Assembly: GCA_038246975.1 (NCBI GenBank)
Contig: JBBRVJ010000078.1
Span: 1 to 16,315, forward strand
Origin: JAIYDJ01 sp038246975
GTDB taxonomy: Bacteria > Pseudomonadota > Alphaproteobacteria > Rhodobacterales > Rhodobacteraceae
Direction of reading: 5' to 3'
DNA: 16,315 nt
How positions within the stretch are numbered: the stretch's first letter is position 1; the number at the start of each line of letters is the position of its first letter. The notes below the pieces were generated by a model. It made no database searches. It saw only the letters and a program-made list of their open reading frames with translations, and was not told the DNA's origin. Positions 1-8,311 of the stretch are shown in pieces. The position numbers and the translations under genes are program-made.

Positions 1-605
1 CGGCTGCGGTACCAGGCGTTGCGCGAGGTGGTGGCCCCGTCCACAAACCCCGCAGCCGCCATCGCATTCAGATAGCGCGCCGGGGTGGCCATGCCGAAAT
101 CCAGCCCCTCGGCCGCGATATATTCGGCCATCAGCGGGCTGATGGTTTCCGTCGTGATCAGCCAGTCCGACGCCAGAAACCACCCCCCCGGTTTCAGGAC
201 GCGAAATACCTCCGACATCAGAGCGTGCTTGTCAGGAATATGGACGATGGAATCCTTGGAGAACACCACATCGAACGTGCCGGGAGGGAAGGGCAACGGG
301 CCGGGGGCAACTTTGACAAGTCCGATACGATCCGCCAACCCCGCGCGGCCCACAAGCGCGCGGGCATGGGCCAGAACCGGGTCCTCGACATCCAGACCGC
401 AGACATAGGCCGCCCCATGGTTGCGGATCAGCGCAATGTCGATCCCCCCCGCGCCGCAGCCGATGTCCAGCACGTGTGCGCCGCGCAGATCATGAGAGCC
501 GATCACCCGCGCCACCTCGTCCGCCCCGCCGGGCGACAGGAACCCCTCGCTCCAGACGGCCTCCAACATGGCAATCAAGCGCGGGGGGTAGTGGTCTTCG
601 GTCAT
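1..605 (-). CDS. Class I SAM methyltransferase, phosphoethanolamine N-methyltransferase-like (partial)
   Basis: The frame is open from an ATG at 605 to the window edge, so about 201 N-terminal residues are visible and the C-terminus is missing. The SAM-binding motif I reads VLDIGCGAGG near residues 45-54, followed by an acidic motif (GLDVED) about 20 residues later. The post-motif segment FDVVFSKDSIVHIPDK and then LKPGGWFLASDW is characteristic of the phosphoethanolamine/sarcosine-type methyltransferases that make choline-like products in the cytoplasm. The substrate is inferred from that resemblance only; a generic Methyltransf_11 enzyme with another small-molecule substrate is the alternative. 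The gene lies 385 bp downstream of folC on the same strand and is probably a separate transcription unit. Confidence 0.75.
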   Translation of the reverse strand, partial: MTEDHYPPRLIAMLEAVWSEGFLSPGGADEVARVIGSHDLRGAHVLDIGCGAGGIDIALIRNHGAAYVCGLDVEDPVLAHARALVGRAGLADRIGLVKVAPGPLPFPPGTFDVVFSKDSIVHIPDKHALMSEVFRVLKPGGWFLASDWLITTETISPLMAEYIAAEGLDFGMATPARYLNAMAAAGFVDGATTSRNAWYRS

Positions 606-990
606 GCGGCATCCTCGGCTGTGACGGGGAGATGATAGGTGCAGAGAGTTGTGTTGTCATCGCAATCGCGCGGAGGAATGGTAGAAAAGGAAGGTTTGCC
701 ATAAACCGCAGGGTGGGGTTCACCCCGCCTTTGCGCGCAGGATCGGTGAGGTGAAACCTTATCCGGCGGGGGGTGACGCCAGTGTTGAGGCAGTTTGAAG
801 GCGCAGCTTGAGACGGAGCGATTTGCGAAGCGGAAAAGGGCGGCGACAGGATTGAAAAGTGGCCGGGCAGTTGGTGGTGGTCGCTCTGTGGGGAGGGGGT
901 GGCAAGAATGCCCCTGCTCTTCGCTTGCCGTTCCATAGGCGATCAGGGGCTGGGACTTGTTATGATGAGAGTCGCGGATTTTGCGGGTCG
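606..990. other. Intergenic region with inverted repeats, no gene seen
   Basis: No convincing coding frame was found here; the open frames lack recognisable protein character. Read on the minus strand (the direction of folC and the methyltransferase), two adjacent stem-loops occur. The first has a 7-bp stem (712-718 with 723-729, one G-U pair) and a UGAA loop. The second has a 5-bp stem (693-697 with 703-707) and is followed by a pyrimidine tail with several Ts at 683-692. Together they could be a weak terminator for the folC transcript. At 901-950 two interleaved inverted repeats occur: GGCAAG with CTTGCC, and GCCCCTG with CAGGGGC. They cannot both form as simple hairpins. Confidence 0.4.
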
Positions 991-2259
991 CTAGCCGTTT
1001 TCCCGCAAGACGGTGCCCGCCAGATACAGCGACCCGCAGATAAGAACGCGGGCCTCGGGGTTGGTTGCGGCAATTGCGGTCAATGCATCCGCCACGCTGT
1101 CCGCCGTAACGGCCCCGATCCCGGCGAAAAGGGCGGCGTCGCGGGTCACTTCTGCGGGTAGGGTGTTCTTTTCGTTGGGGATTGTGACAGCGTGCAAACG
1201 GCTAACCTGACCCGCAAGCGGCAGCATATACCCCCGCACGTCCTTGGTGTTCAGCATGCCGCAAATCAGATGGGTCTCGCGTTTCGGCATCCGTGCCAAG
1301 GTCGCGGCGATCGCAGCACCGCCGGCCGGGTTGTGGCCGCCGTCGAGCCATAACTCGACCCTGGGGGCCGATTGCACCAGCGGCCCGCTGCGCAGGCGCT
1401 GCATCCGGGCGGGCCAGACGGCGCGGGTCACGGCGGCTTCGCAGGCGGTGTCGTCGCGGCCGAGGTAACGCAAGGCGGCGATGGCGGCTCCGGCGTTCTG
1501 AATCTGGTGCGGGCCGGGCAGGTTGGGCAGCGGCAAGTCCAGCAGGCCGTTTTCATCCTGATAGATCAGACGGTTGCGGTCTTCCTGCACATGCCAGTGC
1601 TGACCATGGGCCAACAGAGGCGCCCCGAGCCGCGCGGCCCGCGCCTCGATCACCGCCAGTCCTTCGGGGTCCTGCGGGCCGACGACACAGGGGATGCCGC
1701 GTTTCAGGATGCCCGCCTTTTCGCCCGCAATCAGGGGCAAGGTGTCGCCCAGATACTGCTGATGGTCGATCGACACCGGCGTGATGACGGTCAGAACAGG
1801 ATTTTCGACCACATTCGTCGCGTCCAGACGCCCCCCCAAACCGACCTCCAGCAGCGTGAAATCGGCCGGGGTGCGGGCGAAGGCTAGGAACGCAGCACAG
1901 GTGGTGATCTCGAAAAAAGTGATCGAATCCGGGCCGTTGGCCAACACGCATTCGTCCAGAAGGGCGGTCAGCGCGGGTTCCGAGATCAACTCGCCAGCAA
2001 GCCGGATGCGTTCGTGGAACCGCGCCAGATGCGGCGAGGTGTAGGCGTGGACCTTTGATCCGCCGGCCTCCAGTCCCGCGCGGATCATCGCTTGCGTCGA
2101 CCCTTTGCCATTGGTTCCTGCGATGTGGATTATCGGGGGCAGATGGCGTTCGGGGTGGCCCAAAGCCGCCAGCAGGCGATGCACACGGTCCAGCGTCAGG
2201 TCGATGACCTTGGGGTGCAAGGTCATCATCCGGTCAAGAACGGCGTCCGATCCGGTCAT
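991..2259 (-). CDS. folC: Bifunctional folylpolyglutamate synthase/dihydrofolate synthase
   Basis: This 422-residue cytoplasmic ligase adds glutamate to dihydropteroate and then to reduced folates, using ATP. The P-loop reads IAGTNGKGST at residues 46-55. The Mur-ligase-like central domain follows (TVITPVSIDHQQYLGDT), and a DGGHNPAG motif begins the C-terminal domain. The length matches the bacterial family. The start ATG overlaps the stop codon of accD by four bases (ATGA), so the two are translationally coupled. The accD-folC order is common in alphaproteobacteria. No trp genes precede accD here, although they often do in relatives. Nothing in the protein looks broken. Confidence 0.95.
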   Translation of the reverse strand: MTGSDAVLDRMMTLHPKVIDLTLDRVHRLLAALGHPERHLPPIIHIAGTNGKGSTQAMIRAGLEAGGSKVHAYTSPHLARFHERIRLAGELISEPALTALLDECVLANGPDSITFFEITTCAAFLAFARTPADFTLLEVGLGGRLDATNVVENPVLTVITPVSIDHQQYLGDTLPLIAGEKAGILKRGIPCVVGPQDPEGLAVIEARAARLGAPLLAHGQHWHVQEDRNRLIYQDENGLLDLPLPNLPGPHQIQNAGAAIAALRYLGRDDTACEAAVTRAVWPARMQRLRSGPLVQSAPRVELWLDGGHNPAGGAAIAATLARMPKRETHLICGMLNTKDVRGYMLPLAGQVSRLHAVTIPNEKNTLPAEVTRDAALFAGIGAVTADSVADALTAIAATNPEARVLICGSLYLAGTVLRENG

Positions 2260-3164
2260 ACGGCGTTGGCCGGGGCCGGTTCGGTCGGCGCGGGCAACTC
2301 GCCCTTGATCGGCGGGGGCTGCCCGGTCAGCATCCGCAGGATCGTCACCAGTTCGTCTTTCAGGACTTTCCGGTGCGTCACCCGGTCCAGCATCCCGTGG
2401 TCCAGCAGGTATTCGGCCCGCTGAAAACCTTCGGGCAGTTTCTCGCGGATGGTCTGTTCGATGACCCTTGGCCCCGCAAAACAGATCAACGCATTGGGTT
2501 CGGCAATCTGCACATCACCAAGCATTGCATAGCTGGCCGTCACACCGCCTGTGGTTGGATGCGTCAAAACCACAACATAAGGTAGGCGCGCCTCCTTCAA
2601 CATCTGTACGGCGACGGTAGTGCGGGGCATTTGCATCAGGCTGAGGATACCCTCTTGCATGCGGGCGCCGCCTGCGGCGGAGAACAGCACAAGGGGGCGC
2701 TTCAAGCTCACGGCGCGTTGAGCGGCGGCGATCAGCGCGTTGCCGACGTACATGCCCATCGACCCTGCCATGAAGCTGAAATCCTGTGCCACGGCGACGA
2801 TAGGGGTGCGGCCCATCTCGCCTTCGGCCACCAGCATCGCGTCTTTCTCGCCCGTCAGCTTTTGCGCGGCCTTCAGACGTTCGGGATATTTCTTCTGATC
2901 GCGGAAGTGCAGCGGGTCGGCCATCGGATCGGCCACCTTGACCTCGATAAAAATACCGTTGTCGAACAGGGCTTTGAACCGCTCTCGCGGGCTGATCGCC
3001 ATGTGGTGATCGCAACTGGTGCAGACGTTCAGGTTGTCTGACAATTCGCGATGGAACAGCATCGTTCCGCATTCGGGGCACTTGGTCCACAGGTTTTCAG
3101 GCACCTCGCGGCGCGAAAACAGAGAGTTGATCTTGGGGCGGACGTAGTTTGAAATCCAGTTCAT
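2256..3164 (-). CDS. accD: Acetyl-CoA carboxylase, carboxyltransferase subunit beta
   Basis: AccD pairs with AccA to transfer the carboxyl group from biotin to acetyl-CoA, making malonyl-CoA, the first committed step of fatty acid synthesis. The 302-residue protein has the N-terminal four-cysteine zinc ribbon (Cys29, Cys32, Cys48, Cys51). The crotonase-like carboxyltransferase fold follows, with the glycine-rich segment FSAAGGARMQEG and the later TTGGVTASYAMLGD. The C-terminus is rich in Pro and Ala. The start at 3164 gives the family's typical MNWISNYVRPKI opening, preceded by an AAAGG-type ribosome binding site. The gene is first of a two-gene unit with folC. A 141-bp gap separates it from the fadH stop codon upstream on the same strand. 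Confidence 0.96.
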   Translation of the reverse strand: MNWISNYVRPKINSLFSRREVPENLWTKCPECGTMLFHRELSDNLNVCTSCDHHMAISPRERFKALFDNGIFIEVKVADPMADPLHFRDQKKYPERLKAAQKLTGEKDAMLVAEGEMGRTPIVAVAQDFSFMAGSMGMYVGNALIAAAQRAVSLKRPLVLFSAAGGARMQEGILSLMQMPRTTVAVQMLKEARLPYVVVLTHPTTGGVTASYAMLGDVQIAEPNALICFAGPRVIEQTIREKLPEGFQRAEYLLDHGMLDRVTHRKVLKDELVTILRMLTGQPPPIKGELPAPTEPAPANAV

Positions 3165-3305
3165 CGGGGCTGGCCTTTGCGTCGCCTGGGGTTGGCTCCG
3201 AGATAAGGCGGGGGGCCGGGAAATGCAATCGGCGGCGTTGGGTCCGCAAAAGCGGGGTTGGTTTTCCGTCGGGGGGGTAGAAAAGGCTTACCGGACACAG
3301 GCCGC

Positions 3306-5315
3306 CTAAATTCCTGCCGCCAATCTGACCCCCTGATCAATCGCGCGCTTGGCGTCGAGTTCTGTGGCGACGTCTGCGCCGCCGATGATGTGGGTCGGGA
3401 TGCCTGCGGCGGTCAGGCTGTCGGCGAGGGTTCGATTGGGGGTCTGGCCCGCACAGAGCACGACCGTATCGACGGGCAGCAGGTCTGGCGTGCCGTTCTG
3501 CGTGATCTGCAAACCTTCGGGGGTAATCGCGTCATAGGTGATGCCGCCCATCATCCTGACGCCTTTGGCGGCGAGGGAGGCGCGGTGGATCCAGCCAGTG
3601 GTCTTGCCCAACCCGCGACCCGGCTTTTCGGCGCGGCGTTGCAGCAGCCAGACTTGCCGGGCGGCGGGTTCGGGACGGGGGCCGGATGGGGCGAGGCCGC
3701 CCCGGTCGGTGGCGGGGTCGGACATGCCCCATTCCTTGCGCCACAGCGGGGCGTCGAGCGTCGGGCTGATGCCTTGGTGCGTCAGAAATTCGGCCACGTC
3801 GAAGCCTATGCCGCCTGCGCCGATCAGGGCGACGCGAGGGCCGGTGGGTGCGCCGTGCAGGACGTCGATGTAGCTGAGGGCGCTGTCCTGCCCCGGAATG
3901 GCCGGGTCGCGGGGAATGACGCCGGTGGCGATGATGATCCGGTCGAAGCCGGTCAGAGTTTCGGGGGTCGCCTCGGTATTCAGGCGTACATCGACCCCGG
4001 TGCGGGCGAGTTTGGTGGTGAACCATGTAACGAGGCCGTGAAACTCCTCTTTGCCGGGGATTCGGCGGGCGAGGTTAAGCTGGCCGCCGACCGTCGCGCT
4101 GCTTTCGAACAGGGTGACGTGGTGGCCGCGTTCGGCGGCGGTGATCGCGGCGGCCATGCCTGCGGGGCCTGCCCCGACCACCGCAAGACGCAGGGGGCTG
4201 TCGGTGGGGGTCAGGGGCAGTTCGGTTTCATGGCAGGCACGCGGGTTGACGAGGCACGAGGTCAGCCGCCCTGAAAAGGTATGGTCGAGACAGGCCTGAT
4301 TGCAGGCGATGCAGGGCGCGATTTCGTCGGCGCGGTTCTGCGCGGCCTTGGCGATGAAGTCGGGGTCGGCCAGGAACGGTCGCGCCATGCTGACCATATC
4401 TGCCTGACCGCTGACAAGGATGGTTTCGGCCACTTCGGGCGTGTTGATCCGGTTGGAGGCGATGACGGGGATGCTGACTTCACCGCGCAGCCGGGCGGTC
4501 AAGTGGGCAAAGGCGGCGCGGGGGACCGAGGTGGCGATGGTCGGCACCCGCGCCTCGTGCCAGCCGATGCCCGAGTTCAACATCGTCGCCCCGCCCTGTT
4601 CGATGGCGCGGGCCAGCAACACCACTTCGTCCCAAGTCGAGCCGTCGGGGATCAGGTCGATCAGCGAAATCCGGTAGATCAGGATGAAGTCGGGGCCCAC
4701 AGCGGCGCGGACGCGGGTCACGGTTTCAACAGGCAGGCGCATCCGGTTGGCGTAATCGCCGCCCCATCGGTCGGTCCGGTGGTTGGTGTGGGTCACGAGG
4801 AACTGGTTGAGGAAATAGCCTTCGGACCCCATGACCTCGACCCCGTCATAGCCTGCCTCGCGGGCGCGGGCGGCGGCGGTCACGATGTCGGCGATCTGTT
4901 TTTCGATGCCGTCCTCGTCAAGCTCGCGGGGGACGAAGGGAGAAATCGGGGATTTGATGGCGGAGGCCGACACACATTCCTTGCCATAGGCATAGCGCCC
5001 GGCATGGAGGATCTGCATGGCGATCAGGCCGCCCGCGTCATGCACCCGGTCCGTGACGATGCGGTGGTTGGCGATGTCTTGCGGGGTGAACAGGCCCGCC
5101 GCCCCCGGAAACACGCCGCCTTCGCGGTTGGGGGCCATGCCGCCCGTCACCATCAGTGCGACACCACCCCGTGCGCGCGTTGCGTAGAATTCGGCGACGC
5201 GGTTCCAGTCGCCCAACTCTTCCAGCCCGGTGTGCATCGACCCCATGAGGGCGCGGTTTTTCAAGGTGATGTGGCCGAGGTCGAGCGGTGCCAGCAGGTG
5301 AGGGTATGGGGTCAT
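3306..5315 (-). CDS. fadH: NADPH-dependent 2,4-dienoyl-CoA reductase
   Basis: This enzyme reduces 2,4-dienoyl-CoA to enoyl-CoA so that polyunsaturated fatty acids can enter beta-oxidation. The 669-residue product has an N-terminal old-yellow-enzyme barrel with HAGRYAY near 104-110, a catalytic Tyr167 in SEGYFLNQFL and His253 in GWHEARVPTI. The [4Fe-4S] cysteines are Cys335, Cys338, Cys342 and Cys354. Two nucleotide-binding motifs (VVGAGPAGMAAA and LIGAGGIGFDVAEF) follow. The residue numbers track the E. coli FadH positions as I recall them within one. The frame stays open upstream to about 6440, but that stretch is antisense to two real genes. The ATG at 5315 has a GGAGG site and gives the family N-terminus. 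It is divergent from the cupin gene, with an FNR-type box between them. Confidence 0.94.
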   Translation of the reverse strand: MTPYPHLLAPLDLGHITLKNRALMGSMHTGLEELGDWNRVAEFYATRARGGVALMVTGGMAPNREGGVFPGAAGLFTPQDIANHRIVTDRVHDAGGLIAMQILHAGRYAYGKECVSASAIKSPISPFVPRELDEDGIEKQIADIVTAAARAREAGYDGVEVMGSEGYFLNQFLVTHTNHRTDRWGGDYANRMRLPVETVTRVRAAVGPDFILIYRISLIDLIPDGSTWDEVVLLARAIEQGGATMLNSGIGWHEARVPTIATSVPRAAFAHLTARLRGEVSIPVIASNRINTPEVAETILVSGQADMVSMARPFLADPDFIAKAAQNRADEIAPCIACNQACLDHTFSGRLTSCLVNPRACHETELPLTPTDSPLRLAVVGAGPAGMAAAITAAERGHHVTLFESSATVGGQLNLARRIPGKEEFHGLVTWFTTKLARTGVDVRLNTEATPETLTGFDRIIIATGVIPRDPAIPGQDSALSYIDVLHGAPTGPRVALIGAGGIGFDVAEFLTHQGISPTLDAPLWRKEWGMSDPATDRGGLAPSGPRPEPAARQVWLLQRRAEKPGRGLGKTTGWIHRASLAAKGVRMMGGITYDAITPEGLQITQNGTPDLLPVDTVVLCAGQTPNRTLADSLTAAGIPTHIIGGADVATELDAKRAIDQGVRLAAGI

Positions 5316-5423
5316 GGGAGCCTCCGTTTGCCGCAGTCTAGCGATGGCGCGGGGCGTGTGAAGCGAAACGCGGCGTAACCGCGGGGTGGGATTGGCCTGT
5401 GCTGACCGCAAAGTGGGGGGGAA

Positions 5424-5437
5424 TTGACTTGGGTCAA
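5424..5437 (+). promoter_or_regulatory. FNR/FnrL-type binding site
   Basis: TTGACTTGGGTCAA is a perfect inverted repeat matching the FNR-family consensus TTGA-N6-TCAA. Its centre lies 83 bp upstream of the cupin start codon and 115 bp upstream of the fadH start codon. A -10-like TAGGTT at 5460-5465 would place a transcription start near 5472, which puts the box at about -41.5, the usual class II activator position. This suggests low-oxygen activation of the cupin gene. An effect on fadH is possible but has no spacing support. The site is seen directly; the regulator is inferred. Confidence 0.65.
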
Positions 5438-5513
5438 CTCCTTGCGGGGTCGGCAGGCGTAGGTTGTCGGAAAGCGGGCAAAACTGCGCCGCCTGATCAG
5501 AAGGAAAGACGCG

Positions 5514-5909
5514 ATGAAGGGCTATGTCGGACATATCGAGGACCTGACCGAAGAGAACGTCGATTTTCGGCAGGTGCTGTACACCGGAAAGAACCTGCAA
5601 CTTGTGCTGATGGCGCTGGTTCCGGGGGAGGATATCGGCGAGGAAACCCACGCGACGCACGACCAGTTCTTTCGCGTCGAACAGGGCATCGGCCGGATCG
5701 AGATCGACGGGGTCGCCAGGACGGTCAAGGATGGTGACGCGATCATCGTACCCGCCGGAGCGCGGCATAACCTGATCAATACCGGCGAAAAGCCGATGAA
5801 GATCTACACGATCTACGGCCCGCCCAACCATGTCGACCATCTGGAGCAGCGGACCAAGGCGATGGCCGAGGCGTCGAAGGAACAGTTCGACGGGATCACC
5901 ACGGAATGA
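5514..5909 (+). CDS. Small cupin-domain protein
   Basis: This is a single-domain cupin of 131 residues, probably cytoplasmic because no signal or membrane segment is visible. The first cupin motif covers roughly residues 38-60 with likely metal ligands His46, His49 and Glu56 around DQFFRVEQG. The second motif is PAGARH, with His85 and then Asn86. The usual four metal ligands therefore appear available. The C-terminal tail is charged and helical. Cupins of this size include sugar isomerases, oxygenases and unassigned proteins, and the sequence does not say which. The start at 5514 has an AGAAGGA ribosome binding site. An FNR-type box lies upstream, so expression under low oxygen is plausible. 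Confidence 0.85.
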   Translation: MKGYVGHIEDLTEENVDFRQVLYTGKNLQLVLMALVPGEDIGEETHATHDQFFRVEQGIGRIEIDGVARTVKDGDAIIVPAGARHNLINTGEKPMKIYTIYGPPNHVDHLEQRTKAMAEASKEQFDGITTE

Positions 5910-6021
5910 CCACAATGGTGCTGTCGACCGAGGGTGTTTCGCAGGGCCGACTGGCTGGGTTGCGGGGGCAGGTTGGCGTTGGTAGGGTGACGGCAATCCA
6001 GTTTCAGAAACAGGTTGCGCC

Positions 6022-7233
6022 ATGACCGACCAACCGGACCCCCTTGCCGAGGAGATCGGCCGTGCCGCTCGGGTGGCGCTGGTGCAGATGACGGAGGGGA
6101 TCGCGCCCCCGCCCCTGATGGCGCCGGGCGACGAATTCACGCTGAAGGTCACGGTCAGATCCAAGGACATGGCGACCGGCAAGATGATGCTCGACTGCCT
6201 GTGCCTGAACCAGAAGGGCGAGGCAGTGATCACCGGCGAGGCCGAGGTTCTGGCCCCGCTCGACAAGATCAGTCGCCCTGTGCCGGTGCTGCCCGAAGTG
6301 CGGCCTGACACGCCCGGCACGCGATTGCGGCGGTTGATCGACGCGGCGGCACAGTTGGAGGCGTTGCCGACTGCCGTCGTGCATCCCTGTGACGACCTGA
6401 GCCTGCTGGGCGCACTTGAGGCGCGCGACGCCGGGATCATCCTGCCGTTGCTGGTGGGGCCACGCGCGCGGATCGAGGCTCAGGCTGCGAAACTAAGCGT
6501 CTCGCTGGACGGGATCGAGATTGTCGACGCCCCTCACAGCCATGCCGCAGCCGAGGCGGCGGTGGCGCTGGTGCGGCAGGGGAGGGTGGCGGCGCTGATG
6601 AAGGGCAAGCTGCATACGGATGAGCTTTTGTCCGCCGTGCTGGACCGCGACCTTGGTCTGCGCACCGAACGGCGGCTGAGCCATGTTTATGTGCTGGACG
6701 TGCCCGACCAGCCGGGGTTGTTGTTCATCACCGATGGCGCGATCAACATCTCGCCTGATCTGGCGGCCCTGCGCGATATCGTGCAGAACGCGATAGAGCT
6801 GTGCCAGGCGCTGGGCCTCGATTTGCCGCGCGTGGCCTTGCTGTCGGCGGTGGAGACGGTGACGGGCAGTCTGGCGTCGACCCTGCTGGCGGCGGCGATC
6901 TGCAAGATGCACGACCGGGGGCAGATCACCGGTGGGCTGGTCGATGGGCCGCTGGCCTATGACAACGCGATTTCGGCGGCGGCGGCGGCAGCCAAGGGGA
7001 TCGTGTCGGATGTGGCGGGGCGGGCCGATGTGCTGGTGGCGCCCAATCTGGAAAGCGGCAACATGATGGCCAAGCAGTTGATCCATCTGGGCGGGGCGGA
7101 GGCTGCGGGCATCGCGTTGGGCGCGCGGGTGCCGATCATGCTGACCAGCCGGTCCGACAGTGCCATGGCGCGGCTGGCCTCTGCCGCCATCGCGCGGCTT
7201 TATGCAGCGCACCGGCCTGTCAAGGCGGTGTGA
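6022..7233 (+). CDS. Phosphate acetyl/butyryltransferase family protein with partial MaoC-like N-terminus
   Basis: Residues from about 100 to 403 form a phosphate acetyl/butyryltransferase domain, which exchanges acyl groups between CoA and phosphate. Supporting segments are ALMKGKLHTDELLSAVL, LLFITDGAINISPDL, GGLVDGPLAYDNAIS and ESGNMMAKQLIHLGGAEAAG. Residues about 35-82 (PGDEFTLKVTVRSKD through GEAEVLAPLDKI) match the last strands of the MaoC/hotdog hydratase domain found in bifunctional enoyl-CoA hydratase/phosphate acetyltransferases. The first half of that domain, which carries the hydratase Asp and His, is replaced by about 34 unrelated residues. Hydratase activity is therefore unlikely, while the transferase domain looks intact. 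The gene lies 112 bp after the cupin gene on the same strand. The ribosome binding site is weak. Confidence 0.85.
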   Translation: MTDQPDPLAEEIGRAARVALVQMTEGIAPPPLMAPGDEFTLKVTVRSKDMATGKMMLDCLCLNQKGEAVITGEAEVLAPLDKISRPVPVLPEVRPDTPGTRLRRLIDAAAQLEALPTAVVHPCDDLSLLGALEARDAGIILPLLVGPRARIEAQAAKLSVSLDGIEIVDAPHSHAAAEAAVALVRQGRVAALMKGKLHTDELLSAVLDRDLGLRTERRLSHVYVLDVPDQPGLLFITDGAINISPDLAALRDIVQNAIELCQALGLDLPRVALLSAVETVTGSLASTLLAAAICKMHDRGQITGGLVDGPLAYDNAISAAAAAAKGIVSDVAGRADVLVAPNLESGNMMAKQLIHLGGAEAAGIALGARVPIMLTSRSDSAMARLASAAIARLYAAHRPVKAV

Positions 7234-7625
7234 CCCGTGCCGGACAAGGCCGGTCAGTCGTTGTGCCCGGCAGGCCGACCCCGGCAGTTTCGAGGAAACC
7301 CCGTCATTGCAAGACGATGCGGCGCAGCGCCATCCGTCGTCGGTCAGCCGAGCGGTGGCGCGGGCCTTGCCTTTCACCGGGGTTCGACAGAGGCGCCCGA
7401 TCTGCGCGCAGGCCCGCGAGGTGGCGCGGGCCCCGCGTCTGTGACCCGACCGGTGCCGCGCCAAAGAAGGCGCCGACCGCGCGTTGACGCTGACCAGGCG
7501 GCGCGAACAGACCCTCTCTCAAACGGCTAGGCTTGCAGCGGTCAGACCTGACACAGCAGCACTCGGGGTTCCGCGTACCGGAACCCGAGCCACCACCGAC
7601 GTCTGTCGGCCATCAGATCCGCCGG
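7234..7625. other. GC-rich convergent intergenic region, no gene supported
   Basis: The region separates the 3' ends of the transacetylase-family gene (plus) and the puc-downstream gene (minus). Several overlapping plus-strand frames are open, but their translations are Arg/Pro-rich without family character, so none is called. A 13-bp direct repeat GGTGGCGCGGGCC occurs at 7354-7366 and 7420-7432, exactly 66 bp apart. The only strong structure is the stem-loop at 7562-7590, listed separately. Confidence 0.5.
7562..7590 (-). terminator. Stem-loop downstream of the puc operon
   Basis: An inverted repeat pairs CTCGGGGTTCCG with CGGAACCCGAG, leaving one bulged G and a 5-nt loop, beginning 36 bp beyond the stop codon of the last puc-operon gene. 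No T-run follows, so it may act as an mRNA 3' end stabiliser or a Rho-assisted end rather than a textbook terminator. A smaller hairpin (ATCCGC with GCGGAT, 7617-7634) overlaps that gene's stop codon. Confidence 0.5.
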
Positions 7626-8261
7626 TCAGCGGATGATGGTGGGAACTTCGTCCCGCGACGCCCAGGACTTCGTCAGCAGAGGCAAGCCGAACATCGACGA
7701 GACCAGAAACCCGCCGCGAATCGCCGAGGAGCCCCGCTTGGGTGTCGTCACCAGTTTCATCGGCCAGAAGAACCGCGACATAAACCCACCGCCCCGCATG
7801 GCCGAGGTGCGCGGTTTGCTGTGAATGATCGGGTCGTTGCCGAAGATATGCCCATGCGGCAGGCGGCGGAACGGGTTGGACATCAGCAGCGGATTGTTGG
7901 CCAGCAGGTTGTTCGAAGCCTGCACCGTCGGGTATTCGCGCAGATAGACGTCTTCGTCGTCCAGCCCCACATTCATCGCAGGATGTCTGTTCAGAATCTT
8001 GACGGCGTTCCGTGCGGAGCCGATCGGGTTGAAAGGAGCCTGCACGACCAAGAGCGCCTGATCGCCCGTCATTGCCCTGACATAGGCCGCAGCCGAGACG
8101 GTGCCGATGCGTGCGGCCTTCATCGCGGCGCCTGCCCCGCCTGCGGTGCTGACGGTAATGATGTGGATCGTGTCCTCATCCTGCCCGCTGTTCACCAATG
8201 CCGCCATGGCAGCATTTGCCGCTGACGGGTCGGAATAGAGTCGCGTGATTATGGTCGTCAT
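7626..8261 (-). CDS. puc-operon downstream protein of unknown function with internal repeat
   Basis: This 211-residue protein is encoded 50 bp after pucC on the same strand and is probably the last gene of the puc operon. Its start at 8261 has an AAAAGG ribosome binding site. Residues 1-100 look like a small alpha/beta domain (MTTIITRLYSDPSAANAAMAA, then IHIITVSTAG). The C-terminal half holds an imperfect tandem repeat: KPRTSAMRGGGFMSRFFWPM at about 149-168 and KRGSSAIRGGFLVSSMFGLP at about 175-194. Rhodobacter capsulatus carries pucD and pucE after pucC, and PucE associates with LH2, so a role in antenna stability is a reasonable guess. I cannot confirm homology to either by eye. Confidence 0.8.
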   Translation of the reverse strand: MTTIITRLYSDPSAANAAMAALVNSGQDEDTIHIITVSTAGGAGAAMKAARIGTVSAAAYVRAMTGDQALLVVQAPFNPIGSARNAVKILNRHPAMNVGLDDEDVYLREYPTVQASNNLLANNPLLMSNPFRRLPHGHIFGNDPIIHSKPRTSAMRGGGFMSRFFWPMKLVTTPKRGSSAIRGGFLVSSMFGLPLLTKSWASRDEVPTIIR

Positions 8262-8311
8262 GTTGCACCTTTTGCCCTGGAGGCCCGAAGGCCGGTTGAC
8301 CTGTTCTGCAA

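Noticed and set aside
490..936. 148-codon minus-strand frame overlapping the methyltransferase start
   Set aside because: It overlaps the well-supported methyltransferase in another frame and its translation has no domain character.
901..950. Riboswitch or alternative RNA switch from interleaved inverted repeats
   Set aside because: Only two short stems are seen, with no conserved core of a known riboswitch. They lie downstream of folC rather than in a leader.
5316..6440. Upstream extension of the fadH frame to over 1000 codons
   Set aside because: The extra part is antisense to the cupin and transacetylase-family genes and has no family character. The ATG at 5315 has a strong ribosome binding site and gives the known N-terminus.
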